Shown: positions 37,401 to 48,190 of the stretch, in pieces | Position numbering within the stretch: the first letter of the stretch is position 1 | Layout of the letters: each line of letters opens with the position of its first letter | From: Blastomussa wellsi | Lineage: Eukaryota > Cnidaria > Anthozoa > Scleractinia > Plerogyridae | DNA length: 64,000 nt | Reading direction: 5' to 3' | Assembly: GCA_947652115.1 (NCBI GenBank) | Contig: OX393568.1 | Coordinates: 19,382,738 to 19,446,737, forward strand | The notes under the pieces: generated by a model | What the model saw: the letters and a program-made list of their open reading frames with translations, nothing else | Told to the model about the DNA's origin: nothing | The model's database searches: none | Position numbers and translations under genes: made by a program

Positions 37401-39694
37401 CTTTTTTCATATGCACGTCTCCAAAGTGACCGTCAGACGATTCACAAATAGATTTTAAAATGTAAAGTGAAGTACCTTTATGTTCTATCTGTGAATGATG
37501 AGAAAACCAAGGCATGTTGTCCTGTCTTTTAATCTTGATATCCTACATTGCAGTCACAAAGTTCTGAGCGGACACTTGATTCAAATGAGGATGTGTTGGT
37601 TAAAACGAAACCGAATGATATTCAAAGGGCTTCGGAAAAAGTGCGAGAGGTAAGATTTTTGAACAGTGTCCCTTAACATATTGGCTGATTATGAACTTAT
37701 TTCTGCTGTTCTAGAGCGATTTCCTATTGAGTGTCGTAGAAACAAAGCAAAGTAATTCCTTTGGCCAATCACAAAGGACACAGAAAATCCAGTGATCCAA
37801 TCAAAACTTAACGTAATTACACATAGCCGACACAAAGCGCGGGAAAATGTGCACGCGCGTGTCAAAATTGGTTTTGGTTTTACTTCTGACTGGTTTAAAA
37901 AGTGGCGCGAGATTTTTAAACCAATCACTGAGCGTAGCAATGCAAAACCAAAGCAACTGGCTAATTACTTTCGACACTCAATTAAAAACCGCTCTATCTT
38001 GAAATTTTAAATTTAACAAAAATGGAAAAAATATTTATTGACAATATAAGCAAATGGTAGCTATCAAACAACATCCTGATACTATTTGAACATTCTGAAT
38101 TAAGTCCCCTCTTGTTGAATTTTATGTCTTTACCATATGGAATCTAGGTGTCAAGCCTAGAGATCTTTTGTCTTTTAATTTTTGAGTTTTTCGGACGAGA
38201 AACTCTTCAAATATAAACCCAGCAATGCACTTTTGAAACGTGCCATTCCTTAATAAAATAAGACAACCCTAACCTCCCCCCCCCCTCCCGTCCCCCACCA
38301 TTACCCCGCGAAAATATGTCCAGAGATCTAGTTATTCTTCGAATTTTGCTGACCATATAACTGGCCTTACATGTAATTCGGCGTAAATCTACTATTAATA
38401 GAACAATTCGACATCACACACTTTTTCAGCTCTTTAGGTCACCTTATGTGATATTGCCATTTTCTTTCAGGCTGGCAGGGAATTATTTTCTAATCTACCA
38501 CTGGAAGCTCGCAAAATAAAGATGTTAGACATGGTAAGACGACTTGAATTCTATTTACCCAACGTCTTCAAACAAATGATTTCCATCTTTAAAGGACTTC
38601 TGTCACCGATTACACTCTTTGAAAGGTTTAGTCTAAATATTTCAAGTTTGTCAATTACAATCGTTCTCAATCTTCACTATTCTTTCTTCTGATTGTCTGT
38701 TTATTTTCTACCTTGATAAACATTATTCCAAGGTTTCTTTTGATTTGTATTCAATTTGGTATGTGTACATTAAAGATGACTCCGTTCATTATGAATATGC
38801 TCCTTTAAACCTGTAAACTCTTGCATTAAGTAAGGTGTGACTCCCTCACAGATGAACAGATTACAAGTGGAAATTGACGAAGAAAACGAAACGCGCACAG
38901 AGTTGTACGAGGAGAGAAGACAGTTAAAGGATCGAAGGAAAAGGGCCGTGATCGAGTCGTTACTTGTAAGTTTTTTTGGTAATAGTAACTCCCCTTGATA
39001 ACGTTTATTTTAATGCCCGTTCTGCGAATTTCTGATGATGTTTGATTTTCTCTCTGCCTCTTTAGTGACATTGTATTGTTATTGTAATGAGAATTTTGAT
39101 TTGGTCCCTCGTGAAGCAAAAGTACGTCATTCACTGGTGTGGAGTAACGGTAGCGACAATGGGTTAATTATCCGATCGCAAATTAAGCTGAATCTGTCGT
39201 CACACAATCTTTCCTCTCGAATGAACGTCACGTTTTTTTGGCGAGGAATATTTGCGTGTCGAATCCAAAGAGCGTGTGCGTAGGAGGCTAGGGCTCGAGG
39301 CTAACTTCATAGCTGACTAACCAAATGGCAAGTGACAGCTTTGAAACAAGTTTTTACTAGCCAGAACAGGTTTCATTTACCAGCCAAAACACGTTTCTAC
39401 CAGCCAGAACTGTGTAACTTGTACATGGAAAAGCCATAAACAGCGTGTATGGTCGCACATGTTACATGCTTCCTCGTACTCGATTGTCATTATCGACCAA
39501 ACTTTTTACTAGTTTGTAACTAGATTTCCCGCCGTTAGTCTCGAGGCCTAATAAGGTGCATGATTAATCTCTGTTCGACCTTTTAGGACAAATCGGAAGA
39601 GAGAAGTCAAGCGCTGGCCATGCTGATGTTACAGTACTGTGCGGGCTATCAAAGCTGTGTAGAAGCTGAAGAGCTGGACTCGTATCAGCTGTAA
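21298..39694 (+). CDS. PDZD8: PDZ domain-containing protein 8 (SMP lipid-transfer protein), 19 exons, complete
   Basis: ER-anchored protein; family members move lipids through an SMP domain and tether ER to mitochondria and late endosomes. Exons: 21298-21444, 22548-22788, 24027-24253, 25802-26155, 26952-27172, 27985-28256, 28646-28724, 29673-29904, 31299-31415, 31830-31939, 33933-34080, 34168-34199, 34605-34680, 36341-36435, 36596-36869, 37554-37649, 38471-38533, 38852-38965, 39587-39694. The spliced CDS is 3006 nt, 1001 residues (human about 1150). Domains: N-terminal membrane helix 1-25 (MFIALILAFLIGVFSVLLLE), SMP about 50-300 (CHMAIQVDLVFNKSVYLAIK, LTHWSFSFYE), PDZ about 324-410 (SFGLTL, VLVAIDGHKIES), C2-like strand NPVWNETVKFD near 592, HPYLRNHPGL near 668, C1 zinc finger about 731-785 (H-x12-C-x2-C, then C-x2-C-x4-H-x2-C), acidic Ser-rich linker, C-terminal coiled coil 910-1000. 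The ATG at 21298 is chosen because the membrane helix starts there, as in relatives. The stop overlaps a donor-like CAGCT/GTAAGA. Confidence 0.93.
23230..23645. repeat. Dispersed repeat, copy 2 (related to 12500-12855)
   Basis: Carries the landmarks described for the first copy (GTAACACCAGTGCAAA through TTTTTCATGTTTATAT and TATGATTACCTATACT) in the same orientation and order, with extra sequence in the middle. It lies in PDZD8 intron 2. Confidence 0.7.
24307..24505. repeat. Foldback repeat just after PDZD8 exon 3
   Basis: The arms CATTGAATCAAAACTCCTGC through GGCTTCCGTCAATCAAAA (24309-24360) and their complement (24450-24505) enclose a 90-bp loop. The left arm starts about 55 bp past the exon 3 donor, and an ORF from exon 3's neighbourhood runs through it by chance. 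Confidence 0.8.
24576..25235. mobile_element. TIR element with CATAAG-rich minisatellite
   Basis: The ends GCTGGTTCTCATTAGCGCAT and, on the right, ATGTGCTAGTGGCCAGAGC are imperfect inverted repeats, followed inward by CATAAGCATAAG and CTTATGCTTGTGCTTAT. The left part is a minisatellite of about six units of roughly 57-63 bp, each with CATAAGCATAAGC runs plus AAGTGAGAACACCCGCGA. Oppositely oriented units lie at 24905-25000 and 25150-25220. Minus-strand Leu/Cys/Tyr-repeat ORFs here are artefacts. It lies in PDZD8 intron 3. Confidence 0.75.
25250..25770. mobile_element. Two SINE copies in inverted (head-to-head) orientation
   Basis: A minus-oriented SINE body (25255-25400, with TGGATGGGATGCTAG and GGGGTGAGGAGGGG) faces a plus-oriented body (25560-25770, with CCCCTGAGG, GATGGACTAGCATCCCATCC and GATAAGCTCTGGCCTGATGG). 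About 150 bp of other sequence lies between. Both lack a clean tRNA-like head. The right arm ends about 30 bp before the polypyrimidine tract of PDZD8 exon 4. Confidence 0.7.
27228..27545 (+). mobile_element. tRNA-derived SINE, best copy
   Basis: The head contains an A box (TGGCCTAATGG) and a B box (GGTTCGAGTCC) 40-odd bases apart, with CTGGACTCTGGATC between, as in the anticodon arm of a tRNA-Gln(CUG)-like molecule. The body continues through CACTTTACTCTCACAGTGCC, GATGGACTAGCATCCCAGCC, GTAGAAATACTC and GATAAGCTCCGGCCTGATGG. Fragments of the same body recur at 5365, 6427, 18985 and 25250-25770. The acceptor stem does not close, so this is a SINE and not a working tRNA gene. It lies in PDZD8 intron 5. 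Confidence 0.85.
27611..27862 (+). repeat. MITE family B, copy 1
   Basis: TTAAAGAAGCTACGTCAC at the left and GAGGTAGCTCCTTTAA at the right are inverted ends. The body contains GAAAAACACCAAAGATGTG, ACTAAACCAAAAAGGAGC and GAAGATTGAGACGGATT. Its complement recurs at 28982-29222 on the far side of PDZD8 exons 6-7, and a third copy is at 42940-43396. Confidence 0.8.
28730..28860. repeat. Foldback repeat with TCACGTGATAG-like centre
   Basis: TTGAGCTCGAGGTTTCTGTC pairs with GAGAGAAATCGAGAGCTCA around GCGTGATAGTTGGTGATGGCG. A related copy with TCACGTGATAGTTGAGAGGGCG lies at 40965-41075. It begins a few bases after the exon 7 donor of PDZD8. Confidence 0.6.
28982..29222 (-). repeat. MITE family B, copy 2 (inverted relative to copy 1)
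   Basis: Reads as the reverse complement of 27611-27862: CAATCTTCCCCATCCTCAGC, TTTAGTATCACTCC, TTGGTGTTTC, AAGGGTAATTTAGG and the end TGACGTAGCTCCTTTAA. It sits in PDZD8 intron 7. Confidence 0.8.
29928..30030. repeat. Foldback repeat in PDZD8 intron 8
   Basis: Inner arms TCCTGCGAATTCGCGCGAAA and GGCGATATTCCGCAGGA, and outer ATTATCCTGC against GCAGGATAAT, form a hairpin about 25 bp past the exon 8 donor. It resembles the other AACAATTAT-bordered hairpins of the window. Confidence 0.6.
31060..31262. repeat. Dispersed repeat family D, copy 1
   Basis: Shares CCCGCGCTTTGTACCGG, TTTTGATTGGCTG, TTTGTGATTGG and TTACTTTGGTTTTGGTTTTA with 37735-37995, where they occur as complements. It lies in PDZD8 intron 8, directly before the acceptor of exon 9. 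A short third fragment is at 60330-60400. Confidence 0.65.
32545..32935. mobile_element. TIR element with CCGGATAAATTTGAAAACG ends
   Basis: The left end GCCGGATAAATTTGAAAACG (near 32570) and right end CGTTTTCAAATTTATCCGG (near 32905) are perfect inverted repeats. The body is rich in GTTTTC and AAAACG, with further inner copies and a GTGTGGACG-type motif. No transposase ORF is present. It lies in PDZD8 intron 10. Confidence 0.8.
34245..34477 (+). repeat. MITE family A, copy 1
   Basis: Starts AGGGCCCTAGTCAGCC and ends GGCTGACTAGGGCCCT, bordered by TTGA and TTAA. Inside are GGCATCGAAATTATGG, TTGCTGTACGTTATAG and AACAATAACAAAGGTGTGGC. The same layout occurs at 47964-48190 (inverted) and 63090-63760 (interrupted). 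The TTAA borders fit a piggyBac-type non-autonomous element. It lies in PDZD8 intron 12. Confidence 0.85.
35383..35710. repeat. MITE-like element
   Basis: Left TTTAAAGGAGCATTGTCACG and right GTGTGGCAATGCCCCTTTA are inverted ends of an AT-rich 325-bp body with no ORF. The end resembles, but differs from, that of MITE family B. It lies in PDZD8 intron 13. Confidence 0.65.
37735..37995. repeat. Dispersed repeat family D, copy 2
   Basis: Inverted relative to 31060-31262: TTTGGCCAATCACAAAG, ATCCAATCAAAACTT, ACAAAGCGCGGGAAAA and AATTGGTTTTGGTTTTAC, ending TTTCGACACTCAATTAAAA. It lies in PDZD8 intron 16. Confidence 0.65.
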
Positions 39695-39699
39695 GAGAT

Positions 39700-42650
39700 T
39701 CCTTAGCGTTACCACAGCGACGAAAACAACTGATAAGTCAACCGAGCGATGGACTATCTCCGAGCAACGACTTCCGTATAAGTGACTTCGTGCTTCCGAG
39801 CAATGTTGGCGAATGTTACCGAAGAAGCCCGAATAGGCGACGAACGTCGTCGGGGATCTATGCAGCAAGTAATCGAGTCTTTAAGCGTTTGTTTTGTTTT
39901 CCGAATTACATTTTTAACAGTTTTAAATTTACTATCTTTCGGATGGCATAGCTTTTTTACATTCACCATTTGGGAAATTTTTAATTTTAGTTTTTAGCAT
40001 TGAGTGGTAAATACTTTCCACAAATCTCCTGTCTTGTTCTAGACGCTTTTCTCATTCTCGATAACGAGTCTTACATACAGTAATTCGATACAGTTATGTA
40101 AGGAGATAATATAAATTGGTCACTACTTTGGGTTAAATTGTTATCGGCATTCGGGATTAGTCTAATACTTTTCATTTATCTCTTACAGAAAATCAAATTA
40201 TTTCATTTATCACCTAATATCGTGAAAATTTAATATAGCAGTATACATTCATTTCAATTACATAATATATTATTGGAGATTTTATTAAAATTGTTAAATT
40301 ATCTACGGAGCTCTTCAGAGCTTGTACCGCAACCTTCCAAGGTTCAACTTGGGAGCTTTTGAAGGTAATATGGAAAATCTTGGGAATCTTTGGAATATAA
40401 TTTTTAAAATACAATGAACTCTAATATCGCGTATTGTTATGTAAATAGGCAATTTTTAGCTAGCTGAAAGTCACCAACATGAAAATTAGCGCCGTAGCTT
40501 CTACTTTTTACCGTTATTGCATTAAGGCAGAAATCATTGATTTGTCAGTATTATTGGACACAACTTTTATTTTTTATCTTTCGTCGTTTGAAACTTCTGT
40601 TTTTGTTACCATTTTTATTCAACTAAAACCGGTAAAACTGCCCTGTCTTGTTGAATTAAAGGTGACGTTTAGCCCTCTTGGTTTTGTTGTTGTTGTTTAT
40701 AACAAGCGTAAAGCACACCAGAAATTCAACCACATAAGGGAAATGTCAAAAGGTTTTATTTGTCACTATATGGGAGACAACAGGAGCAATGCAAAAACCT
40801 CTGCCATGTTAGGGAAATTGCAAAATGCTTTGTTTCTCACTCATTCTACAGGAAAGTCAATCAAACAATTAATATTAAGGCAACGGGGACAAAATGCATG
40901 ACATGGCCATGTGTCGCGCAAATCGAAATAACAAAAGCACAGCTGACGAAACTCTTCTTGTTTTTAACAATTAAATTGAGCTCGAGATTTCTATCACGTG
41001 ATAGTTGAGAGGGCGAAGCCCGAATAACTATTACGAGACAGAAATCGAGGGCGAATTATCTAATCGTTTTAGAATAAATCTGCTAGACGTTCAAACCTTA
41101 ACAATAAGACTATCCATATCTTCTTCATTGATGCTGAATACGATAGTTGTTAACTACAGCTGCATCCGTTGTTAATCACTGCTGCTGCTATAGTAATTAT
41201 TTCGTTTGTTGCTTTGGCTTTGCTGTTTTCTGTTTGCGAAGTTTTGGCGATGATTCAGAGCTGAAGAAAACAAAAATTTAGTGCGCTCGCTGCGTCGCGT
41301 TAAACTGCTCTATCAAAGAAGAGTTCCGAGTTCCCTTTTCCCTCCGTTTCAAAACGCGTCGAAGTGCGAAACTATTCAAATGAAAATGAGTTTGCCTTGC
41401 ATGACAATAAACATGCAGGTAAATGAATGGTTTCACACGTAGACTCGTTTTCAAAATGAGGCAATAGAGAACTCGGAAATGGCCTATTCTACCTGTAGCC
41501 ACCCCCCTCCCACGCCGGGCAACCTCCCGGACAATGTGGACAAAAAACATTTCATCCGCTTTCGAGGAGAAAACGTTCAGTTTTAATTATAAAATGTAGT
41601 CTTCAAGATTTCTTATACTATAAATGTAGTCTCTGTTATTCATGATATATATGGTCTAAAAAAGCGTTCAAATTCGTGGGTAGAGGTGTAACAAGTCGGT
41701 CCTTATAATGACGACGTCGCGATAACAAGTGGCTAAGTCGCCAGAGGCAAGGGACTTCGCGGTCGCTTTCAGAAACGCGTAGGTCTTGAAGAAACGTCGT
41801 CTTTTGCTATTTTTACAGAAATCAGTATTTTTATCTCGATTTTGTACACAAAATGACGTATTTGTGGTCGACGAGGAGTACCTGAGTTGTCTTTTTTGTG
41901 CGCCAGGGAGTGGGAGCTAGCGGGGAATAGACCGCAAAATGAGGGAACGAGTTTGCGCAAAATAAGGAAAGAAATGGTAAATGCTCGGGGGAGTGCCCGG
42001 GGAGAGGGGGGGGGGGGGTGGGGGGGGCGGTGGTAACATGAAAAATTAAACCACGCATAAGTGCCCGACTGGAGAGCGACCTTTGACGTCATTCATCATA
42101 TATCTTTGGAGGAATTTTCTAGCAAGGCAGTTTTCGTCGACTGCAGAACTGTTGTCGAGTGAAGAATCAAATAAATACAGAAGAACGAAAGATATACGAC
42201 TCTAAAAGCGTTTTGAAAAAGGTAAATTGCATATACATCTTCAAACCCTCACAAGTCCTCGGTATGTTGTTTAATTTCCGCGTCGGACCATAAATAACTG
42301 AATTTAGGACATTGGAGTTTAGCAACCAACATTTCAAGCAAGGCGACAGTAGAGTATTATTAATTTAATATGTATTCAAATGTATAAAATAAGTTTATCG
42401 CTGCTTTTTATTTTAATGTGGGCTATTTGTGAGATCACTTAGCATTCCTCACGTACATTTATCCAAATCATTCCGCACAGTTTCCCTTGGTCGAGAATTA
42501 CCTTCCGCCGTCGTAACAGATTTAGCATAACGACAGAATTGTTGTCAACATATTTGAAAAGACAAGGCAACCATTTGTTATGATCTCCTTCAAGACGTTA
42601 GGCCCACATAATCTTTATGCACAAAGAATATTCGTATTGTGAAATTAATT
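39700..42650. other. Intergenic region after PDZD8
   Basis: No gene was recognised. A 140-codon open frame at 40479-40901 has no recognisable domain, splice context or codon bias and is not called. A TCACGTGATAG-centred foldback lies at 40965-41075 and a poly-G tract near 42005. No canonical AATAAA was seen within several hundred bases of the PDZD8 stop; the first clear one is near 41072. Confidence 0.55.
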
Positions 42651-42701
42651 GTACTATTATCCAACAAACTGCTTTGCAGGCACCGTGGCCAGATCACCAT
42701 C

Positions 42702-45700
42702 ATGACAAATCACGAGTCTGTCGTTGGACTTTTACTTCTTTGTTCTGTGGTGGCAATTACATTGCGTGAGTGGAAAAATATAACATTAACCTTTGTTTTG
42801 ATGTTTGTACTGTGTATTAGGGGTCCTCAAAGTGTCGGCTTTTCGTTTATCGTATTGTATTTGATGAAGACAATATCAATCATGTATGTTCCGATATTTT
42901 GAGTCATCATTAATTTGTGACCGACCAAATTACCGTTTCCGGCCTCAAGAGTCCATGTGGGCCCGAAGAGGATAAATAATAAAAATAAAATTACCGTTAA
43001 AATGAAGGAAACCTCAAAATAATAGTTTACTAAGGAGAAAAACACCAAAGAGGCGATACTAAACCAAAAAGGAGCTATTGCAAAAAAGAAATAGTGTTTC
43101 GTTTCCGGAATGACATCTTGGTTTGGGTTGGTGGCGATAATTCTAGATCTAACAATATCTAAACAACATGTGTTCACCAGTTTGGAAAATGTTTACATTA
43201 TCAAGTACGAACTTTACTCTGATTAGATAGTGTAACTGCTATGTAAATAGTTCATCCCTGAAGCCAAAGTAATACCGTTTCGTTTCTATGGAAACGAAAC
43301 AAAAAGGAACAATGTTCGAAAAAGATGAAGAAGATTGAGACCGATTACAAATGACGAGTTTGATAAAGTGCACAAGCCGTGACGTCGCCCCTTTAACCCT
43401 CGAACGCACAAGCAAATTAACTTATACTCCCACCGCGGTAGAAGGGAGTGGAGGGTGGGGGAGGGGGGGGGAGTTGAAGGAAATCCCTTTAAGGTTGTCG
43501 CTATATTACGGCACAGCAAAATAAATTTAGTTAACTTTTTCTAGAAAGCCTCCCGCTTGTTCAAAAAGATGAGGTATTTTCTGTTCGCTATAACATAATA
43601 TAACGTCATTAGGGCACAATATCTTGGCCGGATAAAAATATAAAGTCACTGGATTGACGCAAAATCGAGCCAAAATGCTTATTTAGTATCCTAAAAATCC
43701 TGGTCACATGATTGACACATCAAAATTTCCACACCGGATAAACGAACAGCTACTGGACGTTTCAACATCACAGAGTAAGTCATATTTTCAAAATTCCGGA
43801 AAACTTCAGAGGCGGGGATGCCGTCCGTTCTACTCGACATTCTCGCACCAGTATCCTTCACGATCGACTGACTAATATATAAATTTCCCGATTATAAACT
43901 AACCCCCTTTAACCCTCCATTGTTTTGCTTATGGTGTGTTAGTAGCTCTACTGTGCAAATTTGAAATTTCGAACAAAAATACAACCACGAGTTTTCCGAA
44001 AACAAGTGCAAATATGGAAAAAGGGTAGGAGAAGCCTTCCTTCACTACAGCATGCATTTTATGTTTTACTGTTAGGGCGGATTGCATAGTACGTGCACAA
44101 CTGCTGGTGCCTACCTCTTTTAACAGCAAGATAATTTGTCTCAATGGTCGCATTTCATTTTTTCAACAGTTTATGATGTAATATCTGCCACAACGACAAT
44201 GTCCTCTAGCCTACAATTGTTGAGCGAATCTCCAAATGTAACGGCACAATCAGCCACAAGTTCAGTGACTACAGTAAACAAGTCGACTACAGCATCATCT
44301 TCAAAAGTCAGAAACTCAGCAGTACAATCGGTCATTCATAATCTATCATCATCTTCAAGCATAAGTCCCCTTGTTCTCACAAACATACTGACACCAACAC
44401 CTATTCCAAGCACACCATCATCTTCAAGCATGACGACGACTGTTGACCCTAGTTTAACGGCAACATCAGCCATCCAGAGTACACCATCACCTTTGAGTTT
44501 AAGTGCAGCTGTTGTTTCAAGTAAAAAGGCAACATCAGCTATCAGTAGATCACCACTTTGGAGCTTAGGTCCACCTGATTCACCTGTTTCCACAAATGTA
44601 ATGACGGTAACAGCCACTGTAAGTCCGTTCGCCTTCACTAGTCTGCCACTGTTAGCAAAAATTAACACCTCGTTATCATCAAATACTGGTTCGCCTGTAT
44701 CTATCCGTTTATCTTCTACAGTCAGTCAAACCGCCTTGTCGTCCTTTAGTATAAGATCCCCTGTCTTCTCCAGTTTGCCAACATCAGTCAATCAGAGTCC
44801 ATCCGTCCCTTTGTACAACAGCTCGTTGTTCTCTATCAATTTATCGCCATCAGTAGGCCAGCATCCATCGCCTACTTTGAACAAACGTACACCTGTGACC
44901 AGCAGTTTCTCGTCATCTGTCAGCAAGGAAAGTGAAGGTAGAGTCTTCACTATCTGTCATTATAGAGTGTTTTTCTAAAGTAGCAGTTTGAGAGACATGG
45001 GTTATTGCGTTCTAGAAAACCACATCAGGTACCCTAATCCTATTCGTGAATTTAGTTGATATCATAATTCTTGCAATTTTCATACGACACATGTTATTTG
45101 CAGTTTCTATTACCCCATCGAAGACGAGTCTCGCGGTCCCAACAAGCTCAATTTTTGAGCGTCGAGGTAAGCGAGTTTTCGTAAACGTTACATCATACAT
45201 GATCAACATATTAGTTTCCTAAAATGCGCTTCAGCCACCAAACATGATATTCTCTTATTTAAAATTCTTCTTCGGTTGTTACTTAAGATATACAGGGACT
45301 TCAAGCAAACCACGGCGGCAACGTCAACAAGAACGTCGCTAAACAAAAGATTAATTAATGAGCAGTGCAACAGCTCTGTACGCCCTCAACAATTTAAAAC
45401 AACAACGTGAAAATGAGTACTTTGGAGAACGTAAATCACGACGGCTAAATTTCCGCCTTTCTGTTTGAAAATAAACGCCGTGCTGGTATTTTCTATAAGA
45501 GCTACGCTTGAAAGCGATACATGCGTCGAATACATCAAGGCAATTAGTATAAAAAAATATAAATTCGTTTTTTACCAGGCGTTGTCCTCGCCGTCACCGT
45601 CGTCATTGCTAAAGCCTGGTTCACACTAGTGACATAACGACATAACGACATGGACATATATAGCGACATTAAGGAAAAGATCAATCTTTTCCTTATGCCG

Positions 45701-46922
45701 TTATGTTCATGTAGCTTTATGTTATTATGTTCCTACTATGTCGTTATGTTGTGTTGTTCACACTGGTGACATGAAACATAAGTGTAAGGTGTTTTTTGCA
45801 TTTGTGTGACCTTGTCGTTATGTCGTTATGTCGGCCTTATGTCGCTAGTGTGAACCAGGCTTTAGGCTCAATAACAATTCACACGACTTTCTTTTTCGTA
45901 TTTCTTCAATTCCGTATACGGCACTACCGTTCTTATTGCCTAGCCTTTTTGAGTAGCCGAAAGTTGTGGTTAACCCAAATTGGAAAAGGCATATATTTTT
46001 CTCTCTCTTGACTTTGTTTTCACTGCAAGTAAGGCATTTTAATGCTATCCCAGTGATCTCCAAAGTACAAGAAAGATATAAGCCTCGACTACGCTCTTAT
46101 CATGTGTCAATCATACTCTACTGATCATAACGATAACAGAGTGAATGACTGGTGGATGTTATAAGCTGAACTGAGTTCCGTTTGCTGTCACCCTTCTTTG
46201 CTGGCCCTTTGCTGCATAGGTTGCCAAGGTAACCATGCACAATTACCAGGTGTCGAGGAGGGCGTGTGACTGGGGAATGGTTGTTCTACTTTTGAGTGTT
46301 TATAATCTCCAAAGTGAACAATTATGGCAATGAGTGTGTTGATCTGTGTTGCTGTGCTAACACGACACAGTTAACTCTCTCGTCAACTGCCTAAATTCGC
46401 TTATTTTCTCGCCAATTACTATTGAATACTTGTGTTAACATTCCTCGTCCAATTTTTTTTCAGATCTCTGTATTGTTGGTGTTTGTTTCGCGGAAGTATT
46501 TTGATATTTATTATTGACTATTAATTCAGTATTATCTATTTATTTGTTTAAGTTTGCTTGAATAGAATTACTGTCGGGTCGTTCGTCTGTCGGGTCGTTC
46601 TTTTGTCCTAGCAAGGGTTAAACAGGAGACAGGGTTGTGGAATTTTACATGCGAGCTCATTTAGATTGGATAATATTCGATAATAATATGGTGGTTTAAA
46701 ACGCGTTACGAACTAACCGTCTTTTAAAGATTTTTTACAGTGCTGATATTCGTCAGTGGAGATATTCGTCATGGGCCAGCATCTGTGGACACAGATCTTC
46801 GAATCAAGCCAAAGTCTCTTTGGAAAAGATGGTATAATTTTCGAGTGCTTTGTGAACTTTGTTACAGTTGTTTTTTGTTCGCTGGCTTGTCTTTGGTTCT
46901 TTGTTTGTTTAATATGCGTTAA
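42702..46922 (+). CDS. Candidate Ser/Thr-rich mucin-like secreted or single-pass membrane protein, 4 exons (tentative)
   Basis: Not a recognised family. Exon 1 (42702-42765) follows an acceptor-like TTTGCAG 22 bp before the ATG and encodes a signal peptide (MTNHESVVGLLLLCSVVAIT). Exon 2 (44170-44937) encodes about 255 residues dominated by Ser, Thr, Pro and Val, with several short S/T-S-P motifs, as in O-glycosylated mucin stalks. Exon 3 (45104-45166) continues the S/T-rich region. Exon 4 (46741-46922), read through to its TAA, ends in a plausible membrane helix (CFLFAGLSLVLCLFNMR) with almost no cytoplasmic tail. All three introns are phase 1, typical of modular extracellular proteins, and the joined frame is 1077 nt (358 residues). 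Exons 1-3 are better supported than exon 4; an alternative donor at 46832 would replace the membrane end. No polyadenylation signal was found. Confidence 0.45.
42940..43396 (+). repeat. MITE family B, copy 3, interrupted
   Basis: The left part (about 42960-43080: AAAAACACCAAAGAGGCGAT, ACTAAACCAAAAAGGAGC) and right part (43290-43396: GAAGATTGAGACCGATTACA, ending GTGACGTCGCCCCTTTAA) match copy 1. About 210 bp of unrelated sequence lies between. It lies in intron 1 of the candidate mucin-like gene. Confidence 0.65.
45612..45863. mobile_element. TIR element with AAAGCCTGGTTCACACTAG ends
   Basis: Left TAAAGCCTGGTTCACACTAG and right CTAGTGTGAACCAGGCTTTA are perfect inverted repeats. Inside, GACATAACGACATAACGACA and its complement make short tandem repeats next to the ends, with a central hairpin GAAAAGATCAATCTTTTC. 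The element is about 250 bp with no transposase. It lies in intron 3 of the candidate mucin-like gene. Confidence 0.9.
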
Positions 46923-47963
46923 GGTTTATGAGTGAGCTTTTTCGTTAGTTTATGTGCACGTGTTAGCTCTCTTAAATAATAAGCGCTCACCATCCTCAAA
47001 CATCCAGACAAGGTTTTTCCAAGCACGGTTAGCCAATCCAGCATTGGGGGAAATTTTCAACTGTTTTTTGTTTTTAATTTGTCAGTGAGGCTTTCTGTTT
47101 ATATCTTCTTTCCCGCAGTTTCAACGTGCCCTGAAAAAAAGTTTCGTCTGTATTTGTTATTGTTCTACGGCGATGATTGCATCCAGTATCCTCCGTTACA
47201 AGAATACCTCCTCTCTTCATGATTTCAATAGTGAATCAGCTCTCGTAAGCAAAGCCTTGTAATTCTACTGGAATCAGTTGCTATTGTTTTAGGGGCTAGA
47301 GGCATTGTCTCTGATGTATGTTTTCTTGTTTTCACGCAGGATATCGAGCCATTCATGTGAAACCTTACGAGAGCTGCTACATCGCCTCTCTGTTTATAGA
47401 ACTCCCTCCCCTTTTAATCGACTCGGCTAAGCTCCATCCGTTGCAAGCGCCTTTCGCCCTGGCTTAAGCTAAGTTTTCGAAGAAGTCGCTACCGTTCACT
47501 TTTCATCTACGCTGGTTTGAATGCAGTTTGACTTGTTACATAAATCACTTAAACTCTATTTTCTTTCTTTTTTATACCATTCTTTGCACGTGTTCTGTTG
47601 CTTGTTTTAGAATAGACCAGATTCGTATTCCCGGAGTAAGTAGCGCGGAAGCCTGGGCAGCAAAACCACCTGGCAGAAAGCTGAGATCGCTGAGCCTGAC
47701 AACAAATTAACATATATACCTGGCATGTGACGTAATACGCTGGACATATACTTACACAAAGCCTGAAGCAAGATTGATGCAGAGTGGGTGATTTTCACAA
47801 ACAGTGTCTCTTGTTGTGGGAGAGGATAATCTAATTATCAGCACTTGTCCTTTGTGGTCTCAAATCGTTATACACTCCTGGTTTAACCTTTTCTTTCTTT
47901 CAACAAGAAGTTCCGGTATGAAAGGGGCGTGGCCTGGCCGTTCGCACACCCAGTTTTCTGCAG

Positions 47964-48190
47964 TTAAAGGGCCCTAGTCAGCCACACCTTTGAAATTGTT
48001 TACATGCGAGAGTTTCTGTATTACATTTTACTAGGAGCGTGTCGAAACGAAAGAGATCGCTGAGAAACTTACTAAAGGTAATTCAAACAAGTCCAGTAAC
48101 AACTTACAGCAATACATCAATTGCTCCACCGTGCAATTTCCATAATTTCGATGGCATCGAAAATGGCGGAGGCTGACTAGGGCCCGTTAA
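47964..48190 (-). repeat. MITE family A, copy 2
   Basis: TTAA followed by AGGGCCCTAGTCAGCC at the left and GGCTGACTAGGGCCCG followed by TTAA at the right. Internal sequence is inverted relative to 34245-34477 (AATTTCGATGGCATCGAAAA near the right end). The flanking TTAA on both sides is the clearest target-site duplication in the window. Confidence 0.88.

Noticed and set aside
40479..40901. 140-codon plus-strand ORF in the gap after PDZD8
   Set aside because: No domain, no signal or splice context, and Lys/Phe/Ile-rich composition expected of AT-rich random sequence.
44336..44668. 110-codon minus-strand ORF opposite the Ser/Thr-rich exon
   Set aside because: Antisense of a low-complexity TCA/ACA-rich coding exon; the sense frame is longer and fits splice phases.
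47119..47430. Two splice-like open stretches downstream of the mucin-like candidate
   Set aside because: Phases do not join with exon 4 or with each other without an early stop. Kept only as an alternative 3' end.
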